Source of the DNA: Alteromonas sp. 5E99-2
Lineage (GTDB): Bacteria > Pseudomonadota > Gammaproteobacteria > Enterobacterales > Alteromonadaceae
Assembly: GCF_017368475.1 (NCBI RefSeq)
Contig: NZ_JAFNJE010000003.1
Location: 186,001 to 250,000 of the forward strand
Direction of reading: 5' to 3'
Length of the DNA: 64,000 nt
Part shown: positions 53,101 through 62,381 of the stretch, one piece after another
Layout of the letters: the number at the start of each line of letters is the position of its first letter
Position numbering within the stretch: position 1 is the stretch's first letter
Notes under the pieces: model-generated
The model's input: the letters and a program-made list of their open reading frames with translations, nothing else
Told to the model about the DNA's origin: nothing
The model's database searches: none
Program-made: the position numbers and the translations under genes

Positions 53101-54951
53101 AAGCATACTAAAGTCCATTATCCAATGGGTATTTCCTTCCGCACAGGTAATTCGATAGGGACTTTCATCAATCACTCTCAAACCAAAGTTTTCTAAAATT
53201 GGCAGCACATCAGATAAGTGAATGGGCTCGTCTTTGTGGAAGAGTTTTAATTTTACAATGGGGCTATCAGTTGCTTCTTCCTGAGGCCGATAAAACAACA
53301 TATCCAAAGGTTTTTTCGTGGTTAAATTTTCTAATTTTTCAATATCAACTAAAGCTGCACTGGGTAGATTTTCTTCCATGTAACTTGGAGAAAAAGCATT
53401 GGCATAGCGGGCTTCTAATGCCTTACCCGCGCCTTCACCACATGAAGAGCGTATTGAGGACGCTAACCGGTCGCTCCAGCTTTTTGTCAGTTCAATTAAA
53501 TTCTTTTCAATTTGTCTCACATCAATGTCCAAATTATTGTTGTTTACCTGTGCGATATAATGTGTTCTGGCATATACAGATTCGGAAAAATAGGTTGTAA
53601 ATTCAACTTCTCCAATGGCATCAAATGAACGCTGTAACAACTCTTGTGTACTTTTTCTAAGTTTGGTGTTGTACCGCTCTCTGGGCACAAATACCATGCA
53701 TGAGAAGAAACGCCCGAAACTATCTTTACGAATAAATATTCTAGAAATTCCACGCTCTTGCATTTGAAAAATGCCGGTAATAATTTGCGCTAATTCAGTT
53801 TCTTCTGTTTGCAGTAATTCATCTCTTGGGTATGTTTCAATAATATTGAGAAACGCTTTATAAGAGTGAGTTCCAGGTTTAAAGCCAGATAACTCACAGA
53901 CTTTTTTGATTTTCTCTTTCAGAACAGGTAAATCTGATGCTTTACTATTATAAAAACCTGCAGAAAATAACCCTATAAACCTATGCTCACCTATTACTTG
54001 GCCATCTGAATTGAAGGCTTTAACTCCTATGTAATCCATTTGAGCCGGTCGATGAACACGGGCTTTTGTTTTAGTTTTAGTAAGTAACAATGGCGCAGAA
54101 CTTAATGCAATATCTCTAGCTGACGGAGGAAGCTTGGACAGTAAACGTTCTCGTTTACTGACAGAGTTTTTCATCAAACCTAAGCTCGAATCAATATCGG
54201 GTACCCATAAATGGTCGCCTTCAATCGCTTCTACTTTATAGTAACGATAGCCCATTAATGTAAAGTTATGGTCATTAACCCAATTCAGAAAGGTTAAAGA
54301 CTCCTGTCGCACAGGTTCACTGGCAGGACATTGTAAATCAGAAAATTGTGTAATAACCGATTTCATCTGTTTTGTCATTGGCTGCCAATCACTTACAGCA
54401 AGCACAACCTCATCTAGCACAGACTGCAATTCAATCGTTAACTCAGACAGCGCTTGTTCTGAGTTTTGGCGATCGATTTCTATTAAAAATACGGTTTCTT
54501 TGTTGACCGCATCATCACAGTCCGTATCAAATAAGCTTTCGATTTTGTCGTTGACTCGACTAAAGTAAATTGGACTATGTAACAATAAATGTGAGGTTAT
54601 ATTTAACCTATTAAGTGTCATTCGCACCGAGTCTACAAGAAATGGCATATCATCAACGATGATTTCAATAATTGAATGAGACGACTGCCAGCCATGGCTT
54701 GCTATATTGGGATTAAACACCTTAATATGAGATTGGTTTTTATCGTAAATCTCAAACGTATTCCACAAACTGATAGTTGCACCGTATAAATCACTATCTG
54801 TGCGACCTTCAAAATCGTCCACCGACATATTTGTGAATAAAAGACCGGCAAACTGTTTTACCTTCTCTACTTTTTCAGGGGTGATTTTTTTTTCTATTAA
54901 TGCAAATACATTATCTATTAACACTGACGGTTTCTGAGTCGAGGTAATCAT
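50125..54951 (-). CDS. gdhB: NAD-specific glutamate dehydrogenase (large, ~180 kDa type)
   Basis: About 1608 residues (ATG 54951; AAGG upstream). The large GDH family has N-terminal ACT-like regulatory segments (~40-560) and a catalytic core around [42 protein letters not shown] (~770-815), [19 protein letters not shown] (Lys of the active site) and [18 protein letters not shown] (NAD fold). Oxidatively deaminates glutamate to 2-oxoglutarate in catabolism. A C-terminal helical domain follows (~1300 onward). Flanked by terminators, monocistronic. Confidence 0.95.
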   Translation of the reverse strand: [1608 protein letters not shown]

Positions 54952-55070
54952 AAACAACCTTAATAAAAGTACTTAAACGTGCTTTGTTGAATAGTTCTCT
55001 TATTCAACACTGGGCAATATCTTTAACACTCTCTTTACAGCATAGATAAAATTACAAAAAACACATAAAA

Positions 55071-55092
55071 AAAAAGGCCTTACGGCCTTTTT
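55071..55092. terminator. Terminator of the RND export cluster
   Basis: AAAAAGGCC-TTAC-GGCCTTTTT, with A-run on one side giving poly-U for minus-strand transcription. Sits 22 bases past the RND transporter stop and upstream of the glutamate dehydrogenase start. Confidence 0.85.
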
Positions 55093-55113
55093 AATCAAAT
55101 AAAAAATCAAATG

Positions 55114-57435
55114 TCATTTTTTCTGGTTGTTCCACCAAAGTAAATTAGCAATAGCGGGTAGCACAAATATCGCTCCCATCATGTTTACAATGAACATAAA
55201 GGTTAACAACACCCCCATATCTAGTTGGAACTTCAATGATGAGAAAACCCAGGTACTAACACCGATAGCTAGCGTAATACCGGTAAATAACACGGCGCTT
55301 CCTCGTTCTTCTAATGCGTTTAAGTAAGCTTCTTGAACTGACTTTCCTTGCTTAATCTTGGTATTCATCGTAGATAAAATATAAATACCATAATCGACGC
55401 CAATCCCCACTCCTAACGCAATAACCGGTAATGTAGAGACGGTTAGGCCGATACTTAATTGCGTCATCAACGCTTGAGCCAATACAGATACGACATATAA
55501 CGGTATCACTACCGACAAGGTTGCGCGAATGGATCTAAAACTGATTAAACACAGCAAGATAACCGCTGCAAATACATATAACATCATTGGATCTTGTGCC
55601 GCACTAACAGCTTCATTAGTCGCCGCCATAACACCCGCAGGACCTGATGCTAATTTAAACATAAGATCATCGGTTTGATACTCATTTCGGTAAGCTTTCA
55701 CCCCGGCTACAACGTTAGAAATCGTTTGAGCCTTATGATCTTCCAAAAACAAAATAACCGGCATAACAGAGCAGTCATTATTCAACAAACCCGATGAAGT
55801 AGGAACACGGCTTATAGCCTGAACCATAGTTTGTTGATTTCTTGGTAACACTTGCCACTTAACATTCCCTTCGTTGTAGCCAGCATTCACCCGTTTAGCC
55901 ACTGACGCTAAGCTCACAGCAGATTGCACTCCAGATATGTTCTCCATTTTCCACTGAAAATCGTCAATGGCTTTCATAACTGAATGGGATGTGCAGGCTT
56001 CTGTACTTGTTTCTACAATGACAGAAATATAATCAACGGTAACTTCGTACTTGTCAGTAATCAATGCGGTGTCTTGATTATAACGAGATGATGCCTTTAA
56101 CGCTGGAGCTCCCGCATGTAGGTCGCCTATTTTCATATTTTTCGAAACGGTTAAACCAACACCGAATAAAACAACCGTTATTATTACAATAATAATAGAG
56201 TTTTTATTCTTACAGCAATGTGACAACCAAACCCACAGTACTAAAGCTCGTTTTTCTTTTTCTTCAAATTTTTCGACAATTCGCTCACTGTGTTTTAAGT
56301 AGCTCATTAAAACAGGTAAAAGAATTAAGTTAGTTAAAATGATTACGGCAACACCAATACTTGCAGTAATCGCCAATTCGCGAATAATACCAATATCAAT
56401 AACCAGTAGCGTCATGAACCCTACAGTGTCAGAAAGTAGTGCTACCCCACCAGGAATAAGTAAACTACAAAACGCTGCATTTGCAGCTTCAAAAGCATTA
56501 TCTCCCGCGCCAATTCTCTTATCCACGGTATTAATCATTTGAACACCATGACTTACGCCTATGGCAAAAACTAAAAATGGGACTAAAATCGACATGGGAT
56601 CTAAACCAAACCCAAGTAAGGTAAGTAATCCCATTTGCCATACAACTGCAATGACGGAGCATAGCAAAGGAAGTATTGTCAGAATGACTGAGCGGCAAAA
56701 GAAATACACCATAATTGCCGTAATAGCGATGGCAATAGCAAAGAAAAGCACGACATCTTTCGCTCCTTCTGCCACATCTCCAATCATTTTCGCAAACCCA
56801 ATAATATGAATACTGATGCCGTTAGATTCAAATTGCGTTCTTAGTTTTTCTTCCAAATCATTAGCTAGTGCCAAAGTGTTAAGTGGTTCACCTGACACAG
56901 GGTCAATATCAAGTAACTGCGCAGTGACCATAGAACAAGAAAAATCATTGCTTACCTGTCTTCCTACTATGTTGGCTTTTTCGACATTTTCAGCGACCAA
57001 AGCCAGAGCCTCTGGACGTGCTGAATCAAAATCTGAAGGAATGACGGGGCCACCAGAAAATCCGCCTTCTACAATTTCTGTAAAACGAGTTGATGGAGAA
57101 AAGAGCGATATAACCAATGAACGGTTTACACCATTTATGAAAAATAATTGGTCATGGACCTCTTTTAATGTGTCAAAGAAGTTTTGATTGTATATATCCC
57201 CAGATTCATCGCATACAGAGACTAGTATATTATTGGCGCCACCGAAATTCTCGCGATGTTTAATATAGGTTTTCATATAACTATGATTAAGAGGGATATT
57301 TTTTTCAAATCCTGCATCTAGCTTTAGCTTTGAAGATTGATAACCTAAGAATACGGTGACGAGAGCAAAGAAAACAATCACCAAAATACGGTTTGAAAAA
57401 ATGGCTTTATCAGCAGCTTGCGTAATTTTTGACAT
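55114..57435 (-). CDS. RND/MMPL-family transporter
   Basis: 773 residues with about 12 membrane segments in two halves separated by large periplasmic loops. Early KNIPLNHSYMKTYIKHRENFGGANNILVS, segment with FLVFAIGVSHGVQMINTVDKRIG (~290-315), and second-half VIALGVGIGVDYGIYILSTMNTKIKQGKSVQEAYLNAL (~675-712) carry the usual RND polar residues (GxxxD). MMPL-like transporters move lipids, sterols or hydrophobic compounds. Fourth gene of the DUF1302-DUF1329-YCF48-RND cluster; 9 bases follow the YCF48 gene. Substrate unknown. Confidence 0.92.
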   Translation of the reverse strand: MSKITQAADKAIFSNRILVIVFFALVTVFLGYQSSKLKLDAGFEKNIPLNHSYMKTYIKHRENFGGANNILVSVCDESGDIYNQNFFDTLKEVHDQLFFINGVNRSLVISLFSPSTRFTEIVEGGFSGGPVIPSDFDSARPEALALVAENVEKANIVGRQVSNDFSCSMVTAQLLDIDPVSGEPLNTLALANDLEEKLRTQFESNGISIHIIGFAKMIGDVAEGAKDVVLFFAIAIAITAIMVYFFCRSVILTILPLLCSVIAVVWQMGLLTLLGFGLDPMSILVPFLVFAIGVSHGVQMINTVDKRIGAGDNAFEAANAAFCSLLIPGGVALLSDTVGFMTLLVIDIGIIRELAITASIGVAVIILTNLILLPVLMSYLKHSERIVEKFEEKEKRALVLWVWLSHCCKNKNSIIIVIITVVLFGVGLTVSKNMKIGDLHAGAPALKASSRYNQDTALITDKYEVTVDYISVIVETSTEACTSHSVMKAIDDFQWKMENISGVQSAVSLASVAKRVNAGYNEGNVKWQVLPRNQQTMVQAISRVPTSSGLLNNDCSVMPVILFLEDHKAQTISNVVAGVKAYRNEYQTDDLMFKLASGPAGVMAATNEAVSAAQDPMMLYVFAAVILLCLISFRSIRATLSVVIPLYVVSVLAQALMTQLSIGLTVSTLPVIALGVGIGVDYGIYILSTMNTKIKQGKSVQEAYLNALEERGSAVLFTGITLAIGVSTWVFSSLKFQLDMGVLLTFMFIVNMMGAIFVLPAIANLLWWNNQKK

Positions 57436-57444
57436 AGTGACAAT

Positions 57445-58488
57445 TTACCGAAGAGTAAGAGGACGAATACCGCCAGCAGTCGCTGCGATAACCGTGTTTG
57501 CATGGTAGACCGCGTTTAAAATTGCGTTCTTATCTTTTGTTTGAGAAAGTTTAACTGCTTTTGATTGGTCGCAACTTTCTGTATTCGAATTCAGAGCTTC
57601 GTTAATTGGAAATGACATGTTTAGCAGAGTACCGTTATTCCCCATAGCCAACATGTCACCATTGGGTAAATGAAGTAGCGAGTTAAGCGTTGAAGTTGAG
57701 CACGTTTGGATGCGGTCCCATTGGACACCATCTTCTGAATAAAACGCACTTCCTCTCAAACCTACTGCTAGTATACCGTTTGAATCATTGCCTACTACGG
57801 CTTTGACATCGAAAAACGAACCATAATAATTAGTTTCAAATCGCTTCCAGGTTTTTCCAGAATCATCGCTCACCGCTAACAATCCTGATTCTCCCGCCAT
57901 TAAAAGCTGACCATTATGTTTAGATATTCTATTCAAATGAGGAAGTATAGAGTCTAGTTCTTGAATATAATACTCTTCGCTTTCTTTGCGTACATCTTCT
58001 AAATATTCTTGATCTAGCGGGTCGAGTAACTCAGCATGTCTTTCTATCACCCATGTTTCACCACCGTTGACCGTACGTAAGAACAAACCGTATGCACCAA
58101 TAGCAAAACCATGATTTTCATCTATGAAAATCATATCCAGCACTGGCTTTTCTAGGCTTGAGTCGAAATATTGTACACCCCAGGTTTTTCCCGCATCAGC
58201 AGAATGTAAAATCACTGAATCGTGACCTGCTGCCCAAATATGTTGTTCTACAATTGCAACCGAAGTCAAAGTGGATTGAGTAGGTACCTGAACTTGTTGG
58301 AAGTCCCCCTCGCCCTTTGCAATTAATACGTGACCACGCTCTCCGACAACAACAGAAAAGTCTCCTGTAGTTGCAATATCTAATGCAACAGAATCTTTTG
58401 CTAAGGGTGCAATAAATGCCGTTTCTTCACTAAATGAATAGCCAGAAACGAAAAATAGAACAACAAAAAGATAAGAAAATCGTGTCAA
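57445..58488 (-). CDS. YCF48-like beta-propeller periplasmic protein
   Basis: 347 residues from TTG 58488 with AAAGG upstream. Signal peptide (FSYLFVVLFFVSGYSFS). Repeats of the BNR/YCF48 type: VVGERGHVLIAKGEGDF, AAGHDSVILHSADAGKTWGVQYF, AIGAYGLFLRTVNGGETW, MAGESGLLAVSDDSGKTWKRFET, AVGLRGSAFYSEDGVQWDR, AMGNNGTLLN, with Asp-box SxDxGxTW motifs. YCF48 proteins assist assembly of membrane complexes; here it probably works with the adjacent RND pump as a periplasmic adaptor. Confidence 0.88.
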   Translation of the reverse strand: MTRFSYLFVVLFFVSGYSFSEETAFIAPLAKDSVALDIATTGDFSVVVGERGHVLIAKGEGDFQQVQVPTQSTLTSVAIVEQHIWAAGHDSVILHSADAGKTWGVQYFDSSLEKPVLDMIFIDENHGFAIGAYGLFLRTVNGGETWVIERHAELLDPLDQEYLEDVRKESEEYYIQELDSILPHLNRISKHNGQLLMAGESGLLAVSDDSGKTWKRFETNYYGSFFDVKAVVGNDSNGILAVGLRGSAFYSEDGVQWDRIQTCSTSTLNSLLHLPNGDMLAMGNNGTLLNMSFPINEALNSNTESCDQSKAVKLSQTKDKNAILNAVYHANTVIAATAGGIRPLTLR

Positions 58489-58524
58489 TTTAAAACCTTT
58501 GTATCAAAAACGTTTAAGAAAAAA

Positions 58525-58547
58525 AACGGCTGGTAAATCCAGCCGTT
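58525..58547. terminator. Attenuating terminator between DUF1329 and YCF48 genes
   Basis: AACGGCTGG-TAAAT-CCAGCCGTT with A-run giving poly-U on the minus strand, in the 66-base gap between DUF1329 and YCF48. It would lower downstream RND/YCF48 expression relative to the outer-membrane pair. Confidence 0.75.
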
Positions 58548-58554
58548 CATTGTG

Positions 58555-59928
58555 TTACCTCAAGCCTTCTCGCCTTAAGGCTTGGGGAGAAAACTCTCGG
58601 TCATTAACCTTAATATCAAAATCATACATATTTTCTTCGTTATCTAGGCCCAGAGCCAAATAACGCCTTGAATTAAGGTCGTGAAACACTTCAAGTGTAG
58701 TCCAATGCGTAGGGACTTCATAATAGTTAACGCCATGAGCAACACCGACTCGATAAAGCTCATCACGGTTATCATACATATCAACTACCTGTACCTGCCA
58801 GCTGTCTTCATCAATGAAGAAAACCCGCTTTTGGTAAATATGTCTAAACCCTTCTTTTAATGTTGCTTCTACTACCCAAACTCTGTGTTTTTCATAGCGT
58901 GTAACATCAGGGTTGATGTGTAATGGGCGAATTATATCTTTATACTTCACCTCATCACTGTGTAGCTTGTAATTGTTATACGCTACATAAAGTTCCTTTT
59001 TACCTTTCAGCTCCCAATTATAACGATTAGGAGAACCATTGAACATATCAAAATCATCAGTTGTTCTTAGGCCATCTGCCGCTGTTCCTGGCGTATCATA
59101 GGCAATGTTAGGCGCTAAACGAACACGACGTTGCCCTGTATTGTACGTCCACGCTTTACGAGGCTCTTTAACTTGATCAACCGTTTCATGAACAAGCAAA
59201 GCAGTACCCGCCAAACGCGCAGGTTTAGTGATTTTTTGCTTGAACATAAACAAAACATTATCTTCTAACAACTGCTCCTTCGTCGCTGATTCTTGAGAGT
59301 ACTTAATTAATAGTTTCTCATCAAAACCAATAACGTTGTAGCCGCCGCTTGCTGTTACAGCAGCTTGGCCTCCAAAACGATGTACGGCTTCACCGCGATA
59401 ACGCAAGATGTGATTCCAAATGGCTTCTAGGCCATTTTTCGGAATGGGGAAAGGAACACCCGTAGCTGCACCTTTCAACCCGTTACCGCCATCGAGTAAT
59501 TCCGCATTCGTCGCGTTGACTAACGTTGCGTCATAAATATTTTGAGGATTAGAAGCCGTTCTACGAGTTTCATAAATAGGCATTTTGTAGGTATCACTAT
59601 ATACCTCGAATAACTTAACTTGCCCTGGAGACAGCAAGTCTAGATATTCTTTGTAGTTTTGCCCGGTAATCTCAAATAGTGGTTTGTCTTGAGGGAATGG
59701 GTCAATGTGAAAACCGCCCTTTTTGTATCCTTCAGGTGCCTTGGTAATACCGCCAGTCCACTCTGGAATAGAGCCATCGGCATTCCCTGCTTTTTCACCA
59801 CCTAAAGGGGTTAAACTTGTACCTAATTTACTCGCTTCATCTGCAGTTATTTTTGCATCAACTGATGCTACTGTTCCTAAGCATAGTGCTAAAGCTGCCG
59901 CGACAACATTATATTTAATTTTTTTCAT
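58555..59928 (-). CDS. DUF1329-family periplasmic protein
   Basis: 457 residues. Signal peptide (KIKYNVVAAALALCLGTVASVDAK). LolA/LolB-like DUF1329 body: EWTGGITKAPEGY near residue 57, RRTASNPQNIYDATLVNA, NHILRYRGEAVHRFGGQAAVTASGGY, RRVRLAPNIAYDTPGTAADGLRTTDDFDMFNGSPNRYNWELKGK and RVWVVEATLKEGFRHIYQKRVFFIDEDSWQVQVVDMYD. DUF1329 proteins sit beside DUF1302 in gene sets tied to lipid or hydrophobic compound handling. GGAG upstream of ATG; 12 bases after the DUF1302 stop. Confidence 0.94.
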   Translation of the reverse strand: MKKIKYNVVAAALALCLGTVASVDAKITADEASKLGTSLTPLGGEKAGNADGSIPEWTGGITKAPEGYKKGGFHIDPFPQDKPLFEITGQNYKEYLDLLSPGQVKLFEVYSDTYKMPIYETRRTASNPQNIYDATLVNATNAELLDGGNGLKGAATGVPFPIPKNGLEAIWNHILRYRGEAVHRFGGQAAVTASGGYNVIGFDEKLLIKYSQESATKEQLLEDNVLFMFKQKITKPARLAGTALLVHETVDQVKEPRKAWTYNTGQRRVRLAPNIAYDTPGTAADGLRTTDDFDMFNGSPNRYNWELKGKKELYVAYNNYKLHSDEVKYKDIIRPLHINPDVTRYEKHRVWVVEATLKEGFRHIYQKRVFFIDEDSWQVQVVDMYDNRDELYRVGVAHGVNYYEVPTHWTTLEVFHDLNSRRYLALGLDNEENMYDFDIKVNDREFSPQALRREGLR

Positions 59929-59940
59929 AAAACCGCTCCG

Positions 59941-62016
59941 TTAAATCGCGTATTTAATATTGAAAGAAACGAAGTCCCTATCGGATAATTGATTAGTGGT
60001 GCCTCTTCCGCCCCAAAAGGCGCTGTAAGAGGCTGACGCAGACCATTTACTTAAGTAATCAAACGTAAATGATAGGTTTGCTGATTTTCGATCTTCGATA
60101 AACAAAAACAATGGATCAGGTGTGGTTCCATCAACATCATGGGCGAACGTCGCTCTCGCTCTTAAGTTAATTCCAGCATAAATACTGTTAAAATCAGCTA
60201 CAGCCAATAAGCGATAGCCCCACGATTCTTGGTCAGAAAAAGGGTTGCTTTCCGGCCCATTAGACAGTGCTTGTAAAATACCTAAGCGAGAGTTGCCGTC
60301 TGCTGTTGGCTCAATACCGCCAGGTCTTGCAGTAGCAGGAGAGTTAAGCCTAATTAAATCGGGATCTGGAAAATCAAGCACATTAACATAGCCAACTTCA
60401 CCCAAAAGAACGAAATTGTCAGCGCCAAATTTGGGTCCAAATACATGAGAAATTGTTGTTTGTAGTTGTAAAGTATCAGACAACAAAAAACCATCAATGG
60501 TTTCTCCGAAACCCGCTCCTCTATCTATGTTATTTAGCTGAGAAATACCTACTAAATCTGGGCGCTCAAAAGGCGTACCTACGGCATTACCAAGCTGCTC
60601 AGGCACACCTAACAACAGCAGTTCCACATCATCAATTTGCAAAGGCTCATCTTGACGATACGCAATTTCGCCAGCGACGGCTGTTGTTCCAACATTCGTA
60701 TTAAAACTAGCACCCCACAGTTTAATGTCTTCAGGGAAGAAGAACTCTGCTTTAGTGAAAGCTTGAAGTGTATCAATATTGCGATTATCTACACCATTGG
60801 TAGCAAGAAAAGCGATATCTTGCGCTATGGCTTCCAAACTGAAATCCGATGACACACCAGAAATTAATGGCCGCGTACTGTGGTAATTAATATGATAAAA
60901 ACTGAATTCTGTTGAATTCAATTCTTCTGCAAAATAGGTAAGTCTAAGACCGTATTGACCTTGATCATCTGCGTCATTTTGTATGTCGTCGCTAAATGCT
61001 CTTACGGCCACACGGGTTGGAAATGCTAAATACTGGGTAATTGCCTCTGTTGTAGACAAAGCACCGCTCGCAACATTTTGGCCAATCTCGTTAAGCGAAG
61101 AAAGCAAGAAATCTAAATCTATATCAGGATTACCTGAGAAACCTAATTGAATATTGTTTCTCTGACCGCCTTCCCCTGCAAAATCATTAGTCGCAAAGTA
61201 ACTTCCAGAAACAGGAAGCCAACTTTCTTGCCATTCGTACTGATAATATCCAGAAACACTTAAATTATCAGTTAAGCCTAACGACGCAAACACCATTCCA
61301 ACAGGAAGAAAGACTTCTCTTAATTCAGCGCCAGGTGCTTGAGATCGAGTTACATCTACAGGATTAGTCGTATTAATACCATGCTGTATAAAAGTACTTT
61401 CGCCCCAACTTATTACTTGCTCACCGATACGCACAGTTAACGGTTTATCGCCAACCCATAAATCAGCATAGAAGAAGGCATCTAAAAACCGTATGTCTGC
61501 GCACAATAAGTCAGCTGCGGCTGGGTCTTGGCATAAATCGGTCTGAGTCCCTGTAATTGAATTGGCACTAGGACGACTGCCGTCCTGTTGTTCAAAATCG
61601 TAAAACCAAAAACCACGGGTGAAAAAGCCAAAATCACCATATTTAATGTCTAATTCATGTGTACCTGACAACTGAGTAGAAAACGCTTCACCGGGATCGT
61701 GAGCCAAATTACCTAAGTCACCATTTGTAGAAAACGTACCATTGGATTGTGCAAAAATATCTGAGTTTGAAAACAAAATATTTGATGTAGGATTAAATCC
61801 AGTGAAATCGAATTGAGCTTGGTTACTGTTTCCTATTAAGCGATTGTCTCGGCTTTCTACGCGAATACTAGTGCCCAGTGTAAATGTGGAATCCAGAGAT
61901 ACACTAACGTCACCAAATTCCCAATTTGCTGCATTTACATTAGCATTTAGACCTAAAACGGTGATGATGCCTAGTGCTAGAGGGGTCTTAGCAAAACTAC
62001 GTGGGTGAAATTTCAT
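59941..62016 (-). CDS. DUF1302-family outer-membrane protein
   Basis: About 691 residues from ATG 62016 (GGAGAAG upstream). Signal peptide ends near NVNAA. The DUF1302 N-terminus NWEFGDVSVSLDSTFTLGTSIRVESRDNRLIG is clear, and the protein ends with an aromatic-rich beta strand (DRDFVSFNIKYAI). Alternating beta strands through the body (SVSGYYQYEWQESWLPVSGSY, YGLRLTYFAEELNSTEFSFYHI, LSFTFDYLSKWSASASYSAFWG) predict a porin-like barrel. First gene of the cluster with DUF1329, YCF48 and RND genes; probably the outer-membrane part of an export route. Confidence 0.93.
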   Translation of the reverse strand: MKFHPRSFAKTPLALGIITVLGLNANVNAANWEFGDVSVSLDSTFTLGTSIRVESRDNRLIGNSNQAQFDFTGFNPTSNILFSNSDIFAQSNGTFSTNGDLGNLAHDPGEAFSTQLSGTHELDIKYGDFGFFTRGFWFYDFEQQDGSRPSANSITGTQTDLCQDPAAADLLCADIRFLDAFFYADLWVGDKPLTVRIGEQVISWGESTFIQHGINTTNPVDVTRSQAPGAELREVFLPVGMVFASLGLTDNLSVSGYYQYEWQESWLPVSGSYFATNDFAGEGGQRNNIQLGFSGNPDIDLDFLLSSLNEIGQNVASGALSTTEAITQYLAFPTRVAVRAFSDDIQNDADDQGQYGLRLTYFAEELNSTEFSFYHINYHSTRPLISGVSSDFSLEAIAQDIAFLATNGVDNRNIDTLQAFTKAEFFFPEDIKLWGASFNTNVGTTAVAGEIAYRQDEPLQIDDVELLLLGVPEQLGNAVGTPFERPDLVGISQLNNIDRGAGFGETIDGFLLSDTLQLQTTISHVFGPKFGADNFVLLGEVGYVNVLDFPDPDLIRLNSPATARPGGIEPTADGNSRLGILQALSNGPESNPFSDQESWGYRLLAVADFNSIYAGINLRARATFAHDVDGTTPDPLFLFIEDRKSANLSFTFDYLSKWSASASYSAFWGGRGTTNQLSDRDFVSFNIKYAI

Positions 62017-62078
62017 AGTTCTTCTTCTCCTGTTTCGTCCTATAAACACATGACGAAAATAAAGTAACCTTTAATTTA

Positions 62079-62099
62079 CAAAATGATTACATCATTTTG
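62079..62099. promoter_or_regulatory. Palindrome upstream of the DUF1302 gene
   Basis: CAAAATGA-TTACA-TCATTTTG, perfect 8-base arms with a 5-base centre, about 63 bases before the DUF1302 ATG. Candidate operator for the export cluster; it could also act as a weak terminator for DUF2835. Confidence 0.5.
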
Positions 62100-62150
62100 A
62101 CGTAATCGCAAGAACAAATCGTACCAGTTGTTCTCTCGATACTACATTTA

Positions 62151-62381
62151 TTATAACTTAATGAATTTTATGAATTTATTTTGTTCATCAATTGTCAATT
62201 GGTAACGTCCTTTTAATCCCTCTCTAGTAATACACTGCCTCAATCTAGCAGTCGGTACTTGAACTCGCTCTCCGCTTTCTGCTCGAATAACCGCGTTGGG
62301 TACAGGTTGTAAATAAATTGTTTCACACTCGTGATAAGGAACATCCAAATTAAAATAAAAATGTTTAACTTTTTTGGCCAT
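62151..62381 (-). CDS. DUF2835-family small protein
   Basis: 76 residues. KKVKHFYFNLDVPYHECETIYLQPVPNAVIRAESGERVQVPTARLRQCITREGLKGRYQLTIDEQNKFIKFIKL matches the compact DUF2835 beta fold. Its start overlaps the pepN stop by 17 bases, an arrangement kept in related genera; role unknown, perhaps translational coupling with the aminopeptidase. Confidence 0.85.
   Translation of the reverse strand: MAKKVKHFYFNLDVPYHECETIYLQPVPNAVIRAESGERVQVPTARLRQCITREGLKGRYQLTIDEQNKFIKFIKL

Noticed and set aside
53199-53600. Plus-strand open frame inside the glutamate dehydrogenase gene
   Set aside because: Lies fully within a well-supported coding region; no ribosome binding site or family pattern.
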